Shown here: piece after piece, positions 62,279 through 64,000 of the stretch
Layout of the letters: every line of letters starts with the position of its first letter
Position numbering within the stretch: the first letter of the stretch is position 1
Source of the DNA: Anaerostipes sp. 992a
GTDB lineage: Bacteria; Bacillota; Clostridia; Lachnospirales; Lachnospiraceae
Direction of reading: 5' to 3'
Length of the DNA: 64,000 bases
Assembly: GCF_001940245.1 (NCBI RefSeq)
Contig: NZ_MJIG01000004.1
Coordinates: forward strand, 1,178,001-1,242,000
Notes under the pieces: generated by a model
Told to the model about the DNA's origin: nothing
Database searches by the model: none
The model's input: the letters and a program-made list of their open reading frames with translations, nothing else
Translations under genes and position numbers: made by a program

Positions 62279-62752
62279 CTATAAGTCATCGATATCAAAA
62301 TCATCATCTGATGCCGGGATTACCTCCGCTGAAGTCTCCTCCCCTTCTCCAGCATGACTGAATCTCATCTCAAGCGCTTCCATCGCCTGAATATGTCCTT
62401 TATAAAACTTCTGGCGCTTTTTCGGCATCGCCCGAAATTCCTCCAGATAATCATAGATACTTTCACCGACCATCGGACGATCCAGTATCTTCTCCATTGG
62501 TTTAAAGTGGGCCAATAATGTAATCCCTTCCATAATCTCGCCGCCAGTAATAATCCCTTCACTGTCGCAACCGATAATCACAATGTTCCCACTAGATAAT
62601 AAACGACTTCTCTTTTGTCCAATCCCCAGATTTCCCAACTGTCTGCATCTCTGAATCGCTTTTTTATAGCCACGAATCTGAATAATCGAACCAAATGACT
62701 GTAGTGTAAACAATACAAACATCAATAGAAAAATCCATTTAATTCCTTCCAT
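62279..62752 (-). CDS. gutM: GutM-type glucitol operon activator
   Basis: 157 aa from ATG 62752. One N-terminal membrane helix (IKWIFLLMFVLFTLQSFGSI), then a cytoplasmic part with NLGIGQKRSRLLSSGNIVII and GGEIMEGITLL, and an acidic tail (ASDDDFDIDDL). In enteric bacteria GutM (SrlM) raises expression of the glucitol operon. First gene after the operator at 62860, so it leads the gutM-srlA-srlE-srlB transcript. No GutR/SrlR is seen. Confidence 0.85.
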   Translation of the reverse strand: MEGIKWIFLLMFVLFTLQSFGSIIQIRGYKKAIQRCRQLGNLGIGQKRSRLLSSGNIVIIGCDSEGIITGGEIMEGITLLAHFKPMEKILDRPMVGESIYDYLEEFRAMPKKRQKFYKGHIQAMEALEMRFSHAGEGEETSAEVIPASDDDFDIDDL

Positions 62753-62835
62753 TTTTTCCAGTCTTTCCTTCCTAGTTAGCAATTTATACAAAACAGCATG
62801 TGAAACACACTCTGTTTTTGTTGAATCTATATATT

Positions 62836-62890
62836 ATTTTACTATATTCTTGCTGTCTGTCAACCTTTTGAGGTTGAAAATATGTATAAG
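62836..62890 (-). promoter_or_regulatory. Promoter and operator of gutM-srlAEB
   Basis: -35 TTGACA (62858-62863), 16 nt, -10 TAAAAT (62836-62841). The palindrome TCAACCTTTTGAGGTTGA (62860-62877) covers the -35 and ATGTATAAGT follows. Twin of the site at 57548-57603. Confidence 0.8.
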
Positions 62891-62941
62891 TACTTTTTTA
62901 AGAACAATTATTGAATGTTTTGTTCATAAAACTATGCTTTT

Positions 62942-63742
62942 TTATTTATCTTGCGTGATACCTTCTCTATTTTTCAACTTATCCCGATATTTTCCATAAT
63001 ATCCAGCACTAATTTCATCCTTTTTTGGTGTATGATAGCTTGATAACATATTATCAATAGCCTGCTCTATTTTCTGGGATACCGTAGGCTTGATTCCACG
63101 TTCTCCTTTCATAAGACAAATAATCCTATACGCCTTTGGATTCTTTTTGGCGTACACCAAAACAAACACTGACAAAATACCTATGGTAAACATCCCACAA
63201 GCCATCTGAATCCAGATACCACTCATCTTCTCTTTCTCTTTTTTCACCTGAGCATAGGATAAAAGGGATGTTTTCCCCGTTTTTATCTCATAAAGAACCT
63301 TCTGTCCCTTTCTTGAAAATCCATTCCCTTCTTCCGATAATATCTGCACCTGTTTTTTTGTATCTTTACATAATTTCAGACCATCTAAATCAAGTTTCTT
63401 CGCCATGCCACGTTCTATAACAAATGTATGCTCATCGTAATCTAGCATGATCGTTATATCTCCGCTTCCAGATTCCGTTATTTTTGTAACGATTCCTGTA
63501 TCTCGCAAAAGCTGGCTTTGCTCTGGCATCTTTTGAACATATGCATAAATCAGCATCAGACCACCGAGAACAAAACTAATGATAACAAATAATTTCCATC
63601 CAAATACGGATGCTTCCTTCACTTTTTCTACTTCTTCATCCGTCCAGGCAGAATTGCTGTGATATTCCTGCAGTCCCTCTCTGCCTATATTTAAAATAAT
63701 AGCAATTCCATAAATTCCACTGGCAATCAATATGCCCCACAT
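62942..63742 (-). CDS. Uncharacterised membrane protein
   Basis: 266 aa, not recognised. Helix 1 at the N-terminus (ILIASGIYGIAIILNIG), helix 2 about residues 50-68 (LFVIISFVLGGLMLIYAYVQ), an extracytoplasmic beta-like domain (GIVTKITESGSGDITIMLDY onward, residues 80-170), helix 3 about 180-200 and a basic cytoplasmic tail. The layout recalls DUF3592-type proteins. AAAGGAGATTAGAAAT before the ATG. Lies between the edge srlB and gutM; a role in polyol uptake is not shown. Confidence 0.7.
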   Translation of the reverse strand: MWGILIASGIYGIAIILNIGREGLQEYHSNSAWTDEEVEKVKEASVFGWKLFVIISFVLGGLMLIYAYVQKMPEQSQLLRDTGIVTKITESGSGDITIMLDYDEHTFVIERGMAKKLDLDGLKLCKDTKKQVQILSEEGNGFSRKGQKVLYEIKTGKTSLLSYAQVKKEKEKMSGIWIQMACGMFTIGILSVFVLVYAKKNPKAYRIICLMKGERGIKPTVSQKIEQAIDNMLSSYHTPKKDEISAGYYGKYRDKLKNREGITQDK

Positions 63743-63830
63743 ATTTCTAATCTCCTTTATCCCGCACCTTTTCTATAAATTGTATTGTTTTTCATCACAT
63801 GAAAAAGTTAAAAAAATTTCTTATGTAACG

Positions 63831-63859
63831 AAAAAGGACATAGTACAAACTATGTCCCC
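63831..63859 (-). terminator. Terminator of the edge srlB
   Basis: GGACATAGTTTGTACTATGTCC stem on the minus strand, followed by TTTTTCG. Confidence 0.85.
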
Positions 63860-63886
63860 TATTACACTTATATTGTTATGTACGAA

Positions 63887-64000
63887 TTAATAAATCTCAA
63901 TAGTTGCACCAGCTACTAAATCATTCGCTGTTACCACTTCATCTCCCTCTAACATAATGCATCCTGGTCTTTCTGCTTCTGGACCACCCTTGAAATCAAG
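63887..64000 (-). CDS. srlB: Second srlB (PTS glucitol EIIA), only 3' end in window
   Basis: 37 codons and a TAA at 63887-63889. The end (GGPEAERPGCIMLEGDE-like, then ATIEIY) matches the last part of the srlB at 60235, with nearly the same DNA (CTAACATAATGCATCCTGG in both). It belongs to another PTS unit right of the window. Confidence 0.85.
   Translation of the reverse strand, partial: LDFKGGPEAERPGCIMLEGDEVVTANDLVAGATIEIY

Overview
This window looks like the chromosome of a low-GC, gut-type Clostridia (family Lachnospiraceae). The grounds are the MarathonRT-like group IIC intron maturase, a KOW-domain gene between map and infA, AT-rich spacers, strong AGGAGG ribosome sites, a CotF-like spore coat gene and two-step SrlA/SrlE glucitol PTS genes. 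Nearly all genes are on the minus strand. No tRNA, rRNA or CRISPR array was seen.

Layout. 1-3992: an operon with PxpB/PxpC (5-oxoprolinase-like), AccB, AccC and a YcsI-type hydro-lyase. 4177-6097: cysK and a DegV fatty-acid-binding gene. 6176-10291: an aspartate-family operon (ACT protein, hom, an apgM-like mutase that is probably the homoserine kinase, lysC). 10388-16668: prfB, a decayed IS607 element with intact TnpB, secA, a structured repeat and hpf, with a DnaA-box cluster upstream of hpf. 17209-20444: a MATE exporter and a GntR/ABC operon with a perfect operator palindrome. 20603-26020: three paralogous secreted NlpC/P60 hydrolases, each with a similar promoter and a WalR-type box, interrupted by a group IIC intron and two copies of the structured repeat. 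26302-31279: a second MATE exporter, a secreted putative nuclease-like protein, an IS1182-type element with a frameshifted transposase, a CotF-like protein and a solitary PD-(D/E)XK-like protein.

31606-52424 is the large ribosomal cluster (S10, spc and alpha operons, then ecfA1-ecfA2-ecfT-truA and rplM-rpsI). It is read from consensus promoters with structured leaders before rpsJ and rplM. 53302-55728: ApbE, an RNA methyltransferase-like protein and a Gx transporter protein. 55837-64000: a polyol region with two SrlA/SrlE sets, SrlB (plus a second SrlB at the edge), GutM, a SorE-like sugar-phosphate dehydrogenase and a class II aldolase. The two PTS units share an almost identical promoter with a palindrome over the -35.

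The most unusual signal is a family of large nested inverted repeats (about 290-310 nt in the full copies near 22.5, 24.8 and 52.8 kb, and a shorter relative near 15.9 kb). They keep the same order of stems, compensatory base changes and short conserved single-stranded motifs. I do not recognise this family.
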